This document shows, piece by piece, positions 11,528-24,198 of a stretch of 64,000 nucleotides of DNA. Under the pieces are notes generated by a model that did no database searches, had not been told where the DNA came from, and worked only from the letters and a program-made list of their open reading frames with translations. Origin of the DNA: Helopsaltes ochotensis (taxonomy: Eukaryota > Chordata > Aves > Passeriformes > Locustellidae); the NCBI GenBank assembly GCA_013400155.1, contig VXBM01000536.1:298921-362920 (forward strand), in the 5' to 3' direction. Positions within the stretch are counted from its first letter, which is position 1. Every line of letters starts with the position of its first letter. The position numbers were made by a program, and so were the translations under genes.

Positions 11528-13902
11528 ATACAGACAAATATTACCTTTCTGATATACCACTACAGAAGACTGTGAGTATCCCCTCACACGTGGTACATGA
11601 GTGCTGATTCACAGACGACTGATATTACAGGCTTTAGGGAAAGACTGGTTTTTTTTTTCCCTCAAACTGGATACCTGCTCATTAAGTCAGGCAAAGGACT
11701 CCCAAACCAAACAGAGAGGCCTGAAGCCTTGCTCGGTGCTGTCCCATTTCAAATGACTGCTTTTGATCACGACACACCATTTATCCACCACTTCCCTAAA
11801 CACATGCCAGAAGATCTTCAAGGCTCAGTTTGAATCTCCTGCTTTCTGACTGGGTGTAGCACCAGAGCCTGCTGCCACTCTGCAGTTTGCTCCACTTGCC
11901 CTTTATTAAAGTTTTCCCTTTCTCCCTACTGGTACCTCCCAGTGTGAACATAGAACCCCTGGCAGCTCTGTGACCTTTGCAGAGTGCGGAGGGGAAGAGA
12001 GGAGATGAGAGTTTAGAAGTGGAGTTTGATCTACCCCACAAACACTGACCACACTGCGAAACAAACAGCTGCAAGAGGAGACAAAGAAGGTCTGAGAACG
12101 GAAACCAATATATTCTGAAAGCTGGGAGCGGTTAAACACGATGAAGAGCCACAGCAGCTGACAGGGAGGGAGCTGGGAGCGGGAGGAGGGAGCACTCCGT
12201 CACATGCTCTCGGCAGATTATCATTTGTCAATACTCACATTAAGAACAAGAAAACCACAAAGTTTCATAACTTGTCATTTAGCTTAAGTGGGAGGGGGAG
12301 GGGGGAGAAGAAAGAAAAAAAATTTTTTTTTAAAAAACCCTAAGGTTAAAAGAGGAATAATAAAAACATCTCTGAACCACAGAGAATTGCAATGTGACCT
12401 TCAGAAAAAATCTGGGGTGAGCAACCCAGCTCTTGCCTTCAGATGTCATTCATTTCCTAACTCGCTCTTTGCAAAGGAAGGACAAAAGGATCTTCTTGAG
12501 TCTGCAGGAAGATGAGCAGAACAAGGACTTTCTGTTTGTACTTCTGTGTTCCTCTTTTTAAAATAATAACAGAGAATAGTATGATCTGAAGTCGCTACCT
12601 GGGGAATTTTTGTCTTACTGTTTTTACTGCACATCTCTGCACTGACTGAAGGATCCATGCAAATAAGTGGAGAGTTTGCACTGAAGGGACTGCATGGGGA
12701 AAACAGACAAATTGATTGCACACCCATCAGCTCACACACAAGCACTGCCAAGTGCCTGGAGTACACAATCCAAAAAAGACAACAGCACATTGTGTTCCCT
12801 TTCACTGGTTTAACTTCTCTCTATCATAATCACTTCTTTTAGTAATTGCTCCTCTTTAAGATACAAATCTGATTTTTCATGAAAGCCTTCCCATGCCCTT
12901 TTGTAATAGTTTTCATTCCTAGATCTCAGGAATTTCATAAGTGTTAAGATCTTTGGTGGTATTTAGCTGTAGAAATGGGGATGCTCTTGGAAATTATGAA
13001 AATGATGATGTCATTTGGTTTGTGTCAACCTTCCTGTGATGGAATAATGCTGAAACCTAATTCAGACCTCCCAAATTACAGTCCCTTTTTTGGAAAACCA
13101 CTGTCACTTTAAAATATGTATGTATAATAAAATATAAACTGTCATGTCTCAGGGTACATGCCAAACTCTGAGCACAGACAGTGGATAAAAGCTATTTTTC
13201 TTATGATCAAATTATGTTTATTATTATTGTCTACTACATGGTTTCTTGTAGCCTTTGAAGCATGTGGTGTTGGCTACAGTCAGTAAGTGGAAACGTGTAA
13301 TAAGACAATTATAAGACTTTGGTGTGACAGTTCCTATTATCTCATGTTTAATAAACCTCAAGAGTTAAAAATCAACAGCCCATTTACTCAGTATCTAGGA
13401 AGCTTTCCTGAGTGAATGAAAGCCAGCTCTGATTGCATTCAAGCTCTCATTGTCAACAACACAAAAAGGTTTAGGTCCTCACATACTTATAATAAACATT
13501 AACTTTCTGAGTATGAATCCATTCATTTAGTGGTGAAATAAAATTCCCTGACCCTCTCCAGCTCTGTCTCCCAGGTGCAGCAGAGGCCCTGGACATAAGG
13601 CAGTCAGCTGAGAACTTCGAAGCGGTATTAAGCATCTCCAAGACCGTGGAAAATGTTCTGTATTTCCTGAGATGCCTTTGCAGTTCACAGACAGATGCAC
13701 TATCATGGGATAAAGGCTATTATTACATCTCAGAAGAGGTTGTCCAGAGTAGGGATGGTGTTCCTGAGTCAGAGAAGCAGTGAGCAATGAGAGCATCTGA
13801 GATGATGAGGAGGTCTGAGTGGTGGTGCACATCTCCATGAGGATGCTAATATCTCCAACATGTGCAGATGAGGGCCGCCGGGACCTGCCAGTGTGAGGTT
13901 TG
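11528..13902. other. non-coding DNA
   Basis: Contains a G-rich to A-rich to T-rich run at 12288-12342 and, just before it (about 12100-12280), a somewhat GC-richer segment with a CAGCTG E-box and a few CpGs. Several frames of 75-119 codons exist on both strands (11796-12231, 12446-12805) and look like shadows of one another. No gene is recognised. Confidence 0.45.
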
Positions 13903-13959
13903 TGGTTGAACTCAATGATCTTAAATGTCAACCTAAACAATCCAGTGATTCTATGATTC
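13903..13959 (+). mobile_element. CR1 LINE 3' tip
   Basis: Ends with ggttgaactcaatgatctt, then caacctaaacaatcc and gattctatgatt, the standard order at a CR1 3' end on the + strand. Only about 57 bp can be assigned. The upstream 13530-13900 does not match CR1 as I know it. Confidence 0.75.
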
Positions 13960-16630
13960 AAAGACAACTTCTTGAACTGCTCCTTGAATGTATTGATTTT
14001 TTTCATATCCTCAAGCTAGCTAATGGGTCTCATCAACTTTTTCCAATTTTCCCTTTTGTTGGAAGAAGGGTACAATCTCAGTGACTAGAAACATGAATGA
14101 TCCCAGTTTAAAAACAAACAGACAAAAAAAATCAAGACTTTTCAGGGAAAAAAAAAGGGCAAAAAACCCCAAACAAACCTTTACATTTCAGCATTTTAAG
14201 TTATAAAGAGATTTTTGCACTGCCCACAATCTATCAGAGCACAGTGAGATCTGGCAAGGTGGGAGAAACACATGGCTCTTCAGAACCAAGTTTACACAGG
14301 TCATCCTAAGAGCTATAGCTGTTTATTTCCTGCTGGGAACACTCCCTAGGCATTCTGTGTACCTGTGGTGCCAGTGAAGCTCCTGTTGTCATCAGCAGGA
14401 GTGTGTCACGCAGGAGAGAAAACTGTGCTAAAGGGGTCTCTTTTAATGGGACAGTGAATTTTTACAAGCTGAAAGCACGCATGAACTCCAAAAGTACAAA
14501 GTTTCCTCTGCATCCACGGCTGAGGTCAGTGTACAGTGAATTTCCCCCAGGCAACCTTGGCACAGAAAACCTCTCACCACAATGTCTGTGACTCCAAGGG
14601 AAGCAGCAGGTTAACACTCACTTCAACCACTCTATTAACATGGGCACTCTGGCAGTGCTGCTGCAGCAGGCAGAAAACTCACCACGGGCTGAGGCAATGC
14701 ACATACCACTATGTCAGAAATAGCTGGATATGGCTAGAGTGTCACGTCCCCCATAATTGGATGGAGTTGGATTTCTCTGTGGCGCAGGAATGGCTAAACA
14801 GCCTGTGGTACAGTATCATGGGAACCTACAAACTGCATAGGCAAGGAATCAAAAAAGAGCTGCCTGATGATGACAGTCCTGATCCTTCTGATGCCATCTG
14901 GATGCACCATCCCTGCTCTGCACATCAGGCTGTGCCTGCTCAGTGGTAGAGACAGCATGTTGCTGTCTTTGGGATTGGTGGTGCAGAGACCCAATCTGGG
15001 CACAGCGTCTGCAGCCACACATGTACACATAACTTCTCTGATTCACAGAGCTTCTGAAACACAGATTAATCCATACCACTGAGATACGCCACGCTCACTC
15101 TGCCATTCGTCAGGTGGACAGCAGCAGCTGATGAACACTTGAGAATATCCAGGAAGAAAACAGACCAGGAAAACAGACCTGACTGGTAACAGGGACAACT
15201 GGCAGGGACCAAGAGTTGCTGTATTGTCATACCTGACTTCACTGCAATTATATAAAGAGTGATAAAGTCCCTCCACCTCAGGAATCCTCTGTCTATTCAA
15301 TGATGCACTGTAAATCTTCCTACCAAAGCCAACACCAACAGCTGAAGCCTTCTTGCATTGCAGGCATGGCCGGAGTATTTGGGACACATCTCCTCCCTGT
15401 GGTCCACATAAAGAGAATGGACTTCCCTGTGCTGTGGAGCCTGCCAGAGTCACTCCCTCCTTCCCTTGATGAGGGAGGGTGTTTAGGATGGTTAAGTCCC
15501 TATGTTGAGCACCTCAGTTGCTCTCCTCAGATGTGGGCTGAGCATAGCTCTGAGCAGCTCGGAGCACACCTCCAGTGTGATGACAGGTTCGTCATCTTGA
15601 GTGACAGGGCTGCACTTGAGGAATTTGGATACGCTACACAGGAATCCACTATTAGAGGGATATGCAGGAGGCACAAGTCTAAACCAAGTAACACCATGTG
15701 ATGAAGTGAATTTGGACTGGCGCCAGGAAGGCTACAGGACAGGAAGAAATGAAAGATGAAAGTGCTTTTAACACTGTCTCCACATGCTCAACAAGGATTT
15801 TCCCAGGAGTCTTTGCTTTAAAAATGCTCTGTGATATATAGCATTCCTTCCAGAACTGCCCTTTATCATCTGACAAACAGAAAGAACCAAATTGTTGTGG
15901 CAGTTGGATTAATCCTTCCTAAATTGCTCATTTCTGCTTTTATTCTTAAGATGTAAAGCATGGGAATTCCACTAAAATCTGTGCAACTGCTGGGACTTCG
16001 TACCAGAGTAACAACAGCATTTGGCCCACCCTTACCCACATCTGTGTCCCCGAAGAAATGAGAGGGATGTTCTTAGGTCCTCCTTTCAAAACACAGAATG
16101 TTTCAACAAGGGAATATGACTCACCCAGCAACTGACTCATAAAGAATACAAGGCAAGGACTACCACAAAAGAGGCCTCTGCCCCATACATTAAGGGCTGC
16201 TGTTCCACAGCTTCTAGGTGTCCCACAGGTCTTTCCTCGGGCATCTGAAAATGAGATGCTGGGATGTGAACAAATCACCATAGGCTTCCTTGATTGTCAA
16301 TGGGGAGGAACAGGTACCCCAGAGGACAATTTGCATCACACTCAAACAGGCATCCAAGGCAGACCAAATGGTTTGCTCCCTGGATATACCTATTTCTTAC
16401 TGTTGACTAGAAAGGGAGCGCAGCGTGACCAGTTCAAACTTAGGCATCTAACTTCAAACATTTAAAGCTGTGTGAAATGAATCACACATGTAGAGGCACT
16501 AGTAGATCATCTATCTTTTTTTATATGTCATAGAGTTTTAATTTTTACCCAGTTCCCCAGTTCCTTTTTTGTTGAGCCCAATAATTTTTGTCTAAAACAC
16601 TTCCTCTAGAGAGGCCTTCAGTCCTCTGAA
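13960..16630. other. unidentified block rich in open frames
   Basis: Unlike the DNA on either side, this stretch has many overlapping frames of 110-137 codons on both strands (for example 14536-14949 and 15300-15701 on +, 15043-15453 and 15946-16281 on -), reflecting moderate GC content and few stops. No conserved domain is recognisable. It could be an old unrecognised transposable element or ordinary unique DNA. A TATA-like tatataaag lies at about 15249. Confidence 0.35.
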
Positions 16631-16654
16631 GACATAAAGACATAAAGACATAAA
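16631..16654 (+). repeat. three tandem copies of an 8-mer (GACATAAA)
   Basis: Three exact copies of gacataaa in a row followed by a degenerate partial unit. Small local tandem duplication. Confidence 0.7.
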
Positions 16655-17049
16655 AAGATGAAGAGTTCTTCACTTCCACTGGCCCATTCTTTTAGCAATT
16701 AACCATTATCACTGGGAAAAAAACCCCTACTGGTTTCAATTTACCCTTGGTTAATATTTGTTTCCCTTTGCTATCTTGAAGAGATTGCTGTATTTTCTCT
16801 CTGGAAGTGCAGATGCAGTTTCAAATTGCCAAGTCTGAATGCTGAGTGGTCCAGCCTTTTTCCTTTTCAAAATTAAAGACCTTTGTATAAACTTCCATCC
16901 ACCTAGCGGTGGTCCTTTAACTAGGACATGCTTTAATAAGACCAATGTCTTTGCATGCCACCACTTCCCAGGGACCTGAAAGAGCATTGCAAAAATTAAT
17001 AAATTATTGTTTCAGCATCTTTTCAAATAAATATTGCCACAAACCCTTC
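16655..17049. other. non-coding DNA, nothing recognised
   Basis: Short AT-rich stretch; a minus-strand frame at 16751-16987 has no recognisable motif. Confidence 0.5.
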
Positions 17050-17160
17050 AGCAGCAGAGAAACTAGAGGGCAAAGAAGGCAAGTAACTGACTCAGGTCTG
17101 AAGAGTAAGTGGGAGCAGATGTCCTCTTACCCGAATTATAACAATGTCTTTTAAGCACTG
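17050..17160 (-). repeat. ancient MIR-like SINE remnant
   Basis: On + the order is cagcagagaaactagagggc, then aaggcaagtaactgactcag, then tggtgc-less agtaagtgggagcagatg, then tcctcttacccg and cttttaagcactgg. This mirrors the reversed MIR phrases (gaggaaactgaggc, agaggttaagtgactt, ggtc, cagagctggga, tgctctaacca). Diverged; called by eye. Confidence 0.45.
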
Positions 17161-18790
17161 GATTTCAATTAACACTTTGACACCTCCAGTCACACCTTGT
17201 TTCCCCTCTACTGCAAGAGGACATGAATGTATTGGAGAAATTTTATCTTCAGTGCTTGATTTCCAATATCTAAGAAGCACCTTTTTGTTCTGTTTATATT
17301 ACCTCCAAAAGAAAAGGTATCTGATGTGGGCTCCATGGCATTACATTATATATTTTAACATAAATTTACAATATATATTGCCAACAAGTTTTAATCTTCA
17401 TCTAAATAGTTTTGGATAGAGTTCACTTAAGTTTTGTTTGAATCAGTACCCATACCAAATCTCGAACAAATCCCTGTATTTGCAGATAGAAACTGGACAG
17501 TGTGGAGGGCAGTTGCTCAAACCACTTAAAAAGAAAAAAAACCAACCAAACAAACAAAAAAAAGGAGTTGTGTGAACACTAAGCATGCTAGAAATAGCCA
17601 TTTGGCACAAGTGTTAATTCTCTTTATTCAATTGCCATTATTTACACTATCATGGATGAGGAGCCTATTGCACATTGCTCTGCACAATAACAGAAGGGAT
17701 AGTCCAAATTTTATTTTCATGAGCTTCATCTAACACAGCCAAAGTGAAAGAATATCATTGAAAACATCTCCATATAAAAATCCCCCACAGCTATATATAG
17801 ATGCTAGATAAAGCTAATCATATCATGATGATAATGTTTCTATGATCAGCTTCCAAATACACCTAGTAACAACAAGGTTCCTGCCAATTTTAAGCTATTT
17901 CATAATGGACATGAACAGGAGACATCCCAAAGTATAAACATCTCTCCTCATCATCAGTTCTGTTGTCTCTGCCTTGCAGATATCTCTTCAACTCACATTT
18001 ATTGCAATGTGTGCACACTGTTTTTCCTGCCTCAAACTGAATATTCCTCCTGCGCAACTTGGCCTTTAACAGATTTTGTTATCACTGTGCCTGTCTAGAG
18101 CAGACCAGCAGATTTATACTGTTATAATTGGTTCCCACCCATCATTTGGATAATACATTGTTCTGAGAACTCTGATCAGAGTCATATTCTACCAAACACT
18201 ACTACCACTACTACTTGTCATTGCATCGTCATCTTCATTAGTATTAGTGTTATTATTGCATTTTTTCTTATATGTACTTTAGCAGATTTAGCTTTTAAGG
18301 AACTGGATTAAATGGATGATGAAGTTATTAAGCACCTGCAAGGAGAGTTAGAATCCCACTAGGTTTGCTTTTATAACAACCAGGCCAGAGCCTGACCCTC
18401 AAACCCACTGCAAAATACTTTTATCCAAACTGTCCAACCAAAACATAGATTTAGAAATGTCCACATACTTTCCCAGAGTATTTAGTGCTTTAGAAGGTCA
18501 TAATAGTACTGGTTTTATTATTCCACAGTTTCAGCAGATGGTCTGAACTATTAAGAGTCAATTTGAGCCTATTAAAAATGTCATCTATTCTATTTCCAGA
18601 CAATATCGCAGTGGTTCAACCTCATTACTTATCTGTCACTATAAAGGGGAGATAAACCTTCATCTATCACATCCAATGACTTTTTGCTCAGAATTCTGGA
18701 TCTTTCCTTTTTTTTTTTCCTTTGCTAAATTAATCCTCTCCTCTCAGTTCCACAGCAATGTGGGCATCCATCCCCTATTCCCCCCCACAA
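17161..18790. other. non-coding AT-rich DNA
   Basis: A-rich patch at 17530-17563 (AAAC/AACC units). No gene, and no repeat family recognised. Confidence 0.5.
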
Positions 18791-18806
18791 ATATATATAT
18801 ATATAT
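18791..18806. repeat. (AT)8 microsatellite next to a C7 run
   Basis: Eight AT units, preceded by seven C residues at 18780-18786 and a short acaa spacer. Confidence 0.75.
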
Positions 18807-18839
18807 GCTAGAAGAATACTTAGTCTTCAGGTAGCACAT

Positions 18840-18915
18840 TTTCCAAAGAATCTCAAAAGGACATCACAAAGTACAAATGTATCTTTACACCCATTACTCA
18901 AATGACATCTGAGGT
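18840..18915 (-). repeat. possible MIR/L3-like remnant
   Basis: The phrases aatctcaaaaggacatcaca, aaagtacaaatgtatc, acacccattactcaaatgac and atctgagg follow the order of the reversed 3' half of MIR/L3-type elements (atctcaaagcgctttacaaa, attatccccattttacagat, ctgaggc). Weak. Confidence 0.3.
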
Positions 18916-20513
18916 ATGGTGTCATTTGTCACCACAATTAAAAAATAAAAAGTGGTCCCTGAAGGTAAATAAAGAAATCAGTGCTGACACAGCACAAGCT
19001 TCCCTTTTGAAATCATATAGACTCCCAGAATTTCCAGAAGTACTGTCTGCTCTTTTTTCTTCCAGTTGTTGCTCTGGTTCCTTAAATCAATCATGTTTTA
19101 AAAATATCTCCCAAATACTTATATCCCATTTTTGTCTTGGTTTAAAGCTAGTTTTCCTTGGAAAAGATGAGTAATATCTCTGCAATTCCTGACTTAAAAT
19201 TTTCACAAGTAAAATTTTAGAACACATATTTTATTCAAGGAATGAGTGTTGCTTTACACTGCATATTGATAAGCAAAGTCATTAGTAACTTATTCCCAAA
19301 TTTTTGAAAAAGCAGCCTGATTTTTGGAGAACCTGATTTGAAGATTAAGATCCATATTAAGTACTCATATCTCTCTTTTACGTCTTGTATAAAATTAGCC
19401 ACAAGATAAGTAATTGCAGTGTGAAGGATTTTAAACTTCCAGGGCTATTCAGAGACACTGATTTTCTCAATTGTGTTTATACATTGCATAATTATGGCCA
19501 GCTTGTTGAAACAAAGGATCATTGACAGCAATGACTACCATATTTATTCAGGTTTATGGATACATGAGTAACAATCACTTAAGTTAGAGCAATCCAGTAT
19601 GTTACCCTGTGTCTACAGCTGTGATATATTTTATTGTGTGAATTGAAAGGGGGGAAAGGAAAATTTTTACTGCCATAACTCAATCATATTAGGAGAAAAA
19701 AAAATGTGTGATGCATATCATCTATCTATTTTTACATGACAACATAGAAAGAGACACTTCAAAAAAAAAAAAAAAAGTGATGCTTTCAGTTCATTAAAGA
19801 GATGTATTTTCTGATATTTAATACAACTGACACTTTAAGGGAATACGACTTTTTTTCCATCACAGAGAATATCTGAAACATGAGAAGCATCAATCAATAC
19901 CTGCAGTTCCTTGAGAGGCAGCACTAAACAAGAGAAAAAAATCACTTCCTTTTTCTACTGTGTTCTGCTATGAGTGTCCACACTCAAGGTCTGGGTCTGT
20001 GTTCCAGCCAAAGCAATAAAAGATTAATGAAAACAGACATAGCTTTTTTACAGAAAGGAGGCACCCCATGAAACTGAGCAGTGTATGATGGCTTCATTAA
20101 AAAGAACAAGTCTGAGCACCAATTTCAGGGGAAAAAATAAGTCCAAAGCCTTTTTCTGCAATCTTGATATTTCCACCGAAGAAGCTGCTGAACCTTTTTC
20201 CTACTGTGTTTCATGGACTATAAGGGAGAAAATGCCTTCACCAGGTAGTAACCTATAGCAAAATTGTCCCTCTGTGGTGCTCTGTGTCTCTTCTCATCTC
20301 TGAGTCACCTGGGTGGGAATTCATTTTGGACTGGATCCTTGAGCCACTCCCTGAGGCTGTGGTTTCAGCCAGTCCCATCACCAGCATCCTTGACACACTG
20401 CGGCTGGGCTATGCCACGCACTGAAGGAGGTGTCGCCCAACTTGACAGCTGCTCCTACTGCTTGTAAGATCTTGAGAGCTGTAACTGTTTAACTAATATT
20501 TACTCTATTTCAG
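18916..20513. other. non-coding DNA
   Basis: AT-rich with a poly(A) run of 16 at 19761-19776. No gene recognised. Confidence 0.5.
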
Positions 20514-20716
20514 CTTATGGGCTGGATTTTGTCTTTTGTAGCCAGCTGGAGGGGCACTTTTCCAGTGGAAAGCACAGGAGAAATTTGGTCTGGCTTGGCC
20601 AGAATTCAGCCTGTGATCCCCTGAGGAGAAGACGTTGCCATGGCAGCTTTGCTGTTCCTTCAACTGGTGCAATAGCTGCTGTTGCCACATTAAGCCAGCT
20701 CTGCTGGTCTGTGAAG
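20514..20716 (+). other. exon-like interval (weak)
   Basis: The left edge has a pyrimidine-rich stretch ending tctatttcag, a good splice-acceptor form. The right edge is tgaag followed by gtgagc, a strong donor form. One frame is open across all 203 bases. The translation has no motif I recognise, and such pairs occur by chance in 64 kb, so this is a hypothesis and not a gene call. Confidence 0.15.
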
Positions 20717-22614
20717 GTGAGCTGCCTCTCCGGGTAATTACAAATGTACCTGCTTCCCCATGTGCTTCTGCTGCTTGTCCCTCCATCTGCCTACTATACA
20801 CAAATATTTTGTTATCCTTTCTGCGGGAGGTGACCTACCACGGCTGTCATGCTGTTCATCTCTCCAGATTTTTGTAGCCAGCTCTATCATGTAATGGGCT
20901 GCAGCTTTTGCTGAGGGACTCAAGGTGGCCCACTAAGGCCCTTACCAGCAACAGGAGAGTGATATCAATTAATTTCAATTCCAAGCTCTGCAGACTCATT
21001 CACCTCTCCTAGGTTGTTTTGTGCATATTTTTGTGACTGTGGCATATGAAGGTGCTACAAAAAAATAGCTCATGAAAGGCTGCACTTCTCAGGACAGATG
21101 CAGCCTGAGCATGAAGGTCTCAGCCTTTCATTTGGACAACTGAGCAAGGTTGTCCCCTTTGCAAACCTCACCTCTTACACAAGGCTGGATTGCACAGATG
21201 AGCCAGAGTTGAGGCCCTTTGTCTCTCAAATCCACATCTCACACCTCACTGGAGAAAGCCCTAAGGCCACTGATGACTCTGAGCAGCAGACATTCACTTG
21301 TCTAGCCTGCTGAAACTGTGCCAGATTAAATCAAAGGGATCCTAAGCATTTAAACAGGAATTACTCCTGCTCAACCAGCTAAAAACGTCCTTTATTAGGC
21401 AACAGCCTCACTCGAACTCCTCTGCTTGAGCTGTAAACAAAGCATATCAAGCTGGAGGCTGCACAGTGGAGGTAGAAGCCTGCTCAAGATTAACAGCCCT
21501 CACAGAAGAAGAAAGAAAGAGGTGTGCTTTATTGCACACGGATTCTGCAGTCCTGGAAATGATACAGCTACTGTATCCATATCACAGGGCAGATCTGAGA
21601 AATGAACACATGATTAAGAGCTTTGAGAGCTCTGCGCTAAAAAGAGATGCAGCCATGTTGCTGTGATTTAATTCATGCATGTATGCGCTTCAACCCAGAC
21701 TAATTCCCCAGGGTTAAAATGAAATCGAGTTTAAATATAACAAGAGTAGAAACTCGTAACCAATTCCTGTGCTTCTCAAAGAGAATATCAAATGACATGA
21801 AATCCTTAATTTCCCTGAATGAGACACAGACATCTGAAATAGAGTTATGTGGCTCCTATCTAAAAAACCCGCTTAAATCAATTCTTTACCTTCCTTCCAC
21901 ACCCCTAGAAAATGAAACTTCTTCAGGCATAAAAGTAGACTAAGCTCTACTAAAACCAAGCGCAGATTTAAGCACCTACTTTAAAAGGACAGGCTGTTTT
22001 CACAACTGATATGATATTATGAAACTTTAGACATTTCTTTCACAACTGACAAGGAACTGAATGTATTAGACAGGCCTGTTTCACATCTGAAGCCACAAAG
22101 GCTCACAAGTCCGTATGCCTCTGATTTTTCTCTGAACTCCATTGTTTGTGGTTAAAACACCAAAAGGGTCAGACCCATTCTAAAATAAGGAAATCATATT
22201 TCTTAGTCTGCAAATGATACTCACTGCTAGCAGAAAAACAGCTGAAGCTTAATCCTCCTGAAGAAAGGAAATGTCCCAGGTCAAAGTCACAGCACATAAT
22301 CCCCTTCAGAAAGTAGGGAAAAAAATAAAATATACCAGGTCCAGGCTCGTCATGCAGAACCCCATAGCGTTGGTAAAGTTTACAAATCACTCCGTCAAAC
22401 ACAGCTGATCTTCATCTAACAAAGCAGTGATAGTTTTGGTGGAAGGTTAGCATTACTTTCTTGGTAGAGCAGAATTGTACCTTTATTCTGAAATATCGCT
22501 TCATGGCGAAAAGTGTTGCACACAGTAATGTAAAACAATAATCTGTCTTCAAAGTCCTTTTGAAAGGTCTAGCTCATTCCAGTTCCTTGGGGCAAAGCAG
22601 GACAAAGTGAAGTG
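20717..22614. other. non-coding DNA
   Basis: No gene recognised. The part at 21380-21480 is richer in CpG and in plausible factor sites (for example gtaaacaaagc near 21433) than its flanks, but nothing is decisive. Confidence 0.45.
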
Positions 22615-22672
22615 GAATTGTTTCCATTTCACAGATGGGAGAGATGAGGCAACAAAGAAAAGGATTAAATTG
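22615..22672 (-). repeat. ancient MIR/L3-like remnant
   Basis: tttccatttcacagatggga, then gatgaggcaac, aagaaaaggattaaat: the reversed conserved phrase attttacagatggggaaact-gaggc-agaggttaaat of MIR/L3-type repeats. Short copy; flanks not assignable. Confidence 0.5.
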
Positions 22673-23634
22673 GGGGAGGGTTGGTGTGATGCCGTTTTGG
22701 GATGTTCAGACTGCAGTCTCAGGCAAGCATCTTTTTACATTTACATTTGACTACGGGTAAACATTTCTGTGCTTTTCACCAATGAAGCACATGAGATCAC
22801 TACATCTGCAACTCATTGTGCAGCCTGAGTGCACCAATTGGCCTGAACATCAGTGAAGTAAGCCCACAACTTTGGATGAATCTCTGGCCCATCGCCAAGC
22901 ATGCAGAGATCTTGTTTCTTAGAATAATTACTGAATTAAACTCTTTGCAGGGAGAAGAGGAAATAGCAGGAGCCAATTTTTTTGCCAAGCCTTAGCACGA
23001 AAGCTCAGAACATCCTGGGTTTCTTGCCTGCTCAGATCACTGCATTTCCTCTATGTCCCAACAAATCCCAGTGTAAATGGATTTAGCAACAGGGAAGGCA
23101 CATACCCAAGCAGGTTGGTCCCATTGCTGAAGGGAAGAGAGACAATGACTCAACATGACTACAGACAATCTAGCACTGAACTTATGGACTGTTCATTTTC
23201 CCTTGGAAACTCAAACTAACCACTTTCCCTTTCCTGACACTCTGCAATGAGATGCTTCCCAAGGCGCTAACCTTGTTATTAGTGACTATCAAGTCTAACA
23301 CCTATTATCATGATAAGTCTCATTGTTTAAAGCAGCCTTTGCCTAATGGTTTTCACATACACTTTACACCTGGCTTAATTCAACACTGCCTCATTCCAGT
23401 GCAAAAAACAGTGAAAATGAGATGCCTTGCTTGCAAAGTGTGTGCATTTTCTACAGTGCTCATACTTGCAAGATGTAGGGAAATGTCCACCAGGACCCCA
23501 GTTTTTGTGGGTCAAGCTGAGGCTGAGAGAACACTGAAATATGTCTCTCTGTGAATCACAGATTCGAAAAGTAAGTGAGACACTTCATCTATACCTACCA
23601 CCTGTAGATTACACACTACAGTAGCCCCGCATCA
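22673..23634. other. non-coding DNA, nothing recognised
   Basis: Unique DNA. A 100-codon + frame (23252-23554) has no recognisable domain. Confidence 0.5.
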
Positions 23635-24198
23635 TAAAATCATAGAATCATGAGGTCACAGAGTGGTTTGGTTGGGAGGAACCTTAATGCTCACCCAGCT
23701 CTACCCCCTGCCATGGGCAGGGACACCTTCCACTATCCCAGGTTGCTTCAAATCGCATCCAGCCTGGCTTTGGACACTTCCATGGATGGGGCAGTTACAT
23801 CTTCTCTTAGAAAATCATACAAGTTCCTCATCACTCTCATATCCAAGAATTTTTTCCTCATACCTAATCTAAACCTACTTTCTGTCAGTGTAAAGACATT
23901 CTCCCTTGTCCTGTGTACTCCAGACTCCTGTAAATTGTCCCTCTCCTTCTTTCTTGTTGGCTCCCTCCAGGTACTGGAAGGCTGCAATTGGATCACTCCA
24001 AAGCCTTCTCTTTTGTGGGCTGAACAATCCTAATTCTCTCAGCCTTTCCGCACAGCAGAGCTGCTCATCCCTCTGATCATCTTGGTGCCTGTTCTGGATT
24101 CACTCCAGCAGCTCCATGTCCTTGTGCTGCTGGAGCCAGGGCTTGAGGCTGCCCTGCAGGTGGGGTCTCACCTGAGCACAGGGGCAGAGGGACAGAAC
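23635..24198 (-). mobile_element. CR1 LINE, longest copy in the window
   Basis: About 560 bp of reverse-oriented CR1. On + it starts with the inverted end motif aaaatcatagaatcatgagg, continues through gtttggttgggaggaacctt, ctgccatgggcagggacacc, ccagcctggctttggacact, tccctctcc, aggtactggaaggctgcaat, tctctcagcc, ctctgatcatcttggtgcct, and ends near ggtggggtctcacctgagca. This is the 3' untranslated part plus possibly the very end of the second reading frame, which has decayed. CR1 moves by target-primed reverse transcription and is usually 5'-truncated, as here. The minus-strand frames inside it are not genes. Confidence 0.95.
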
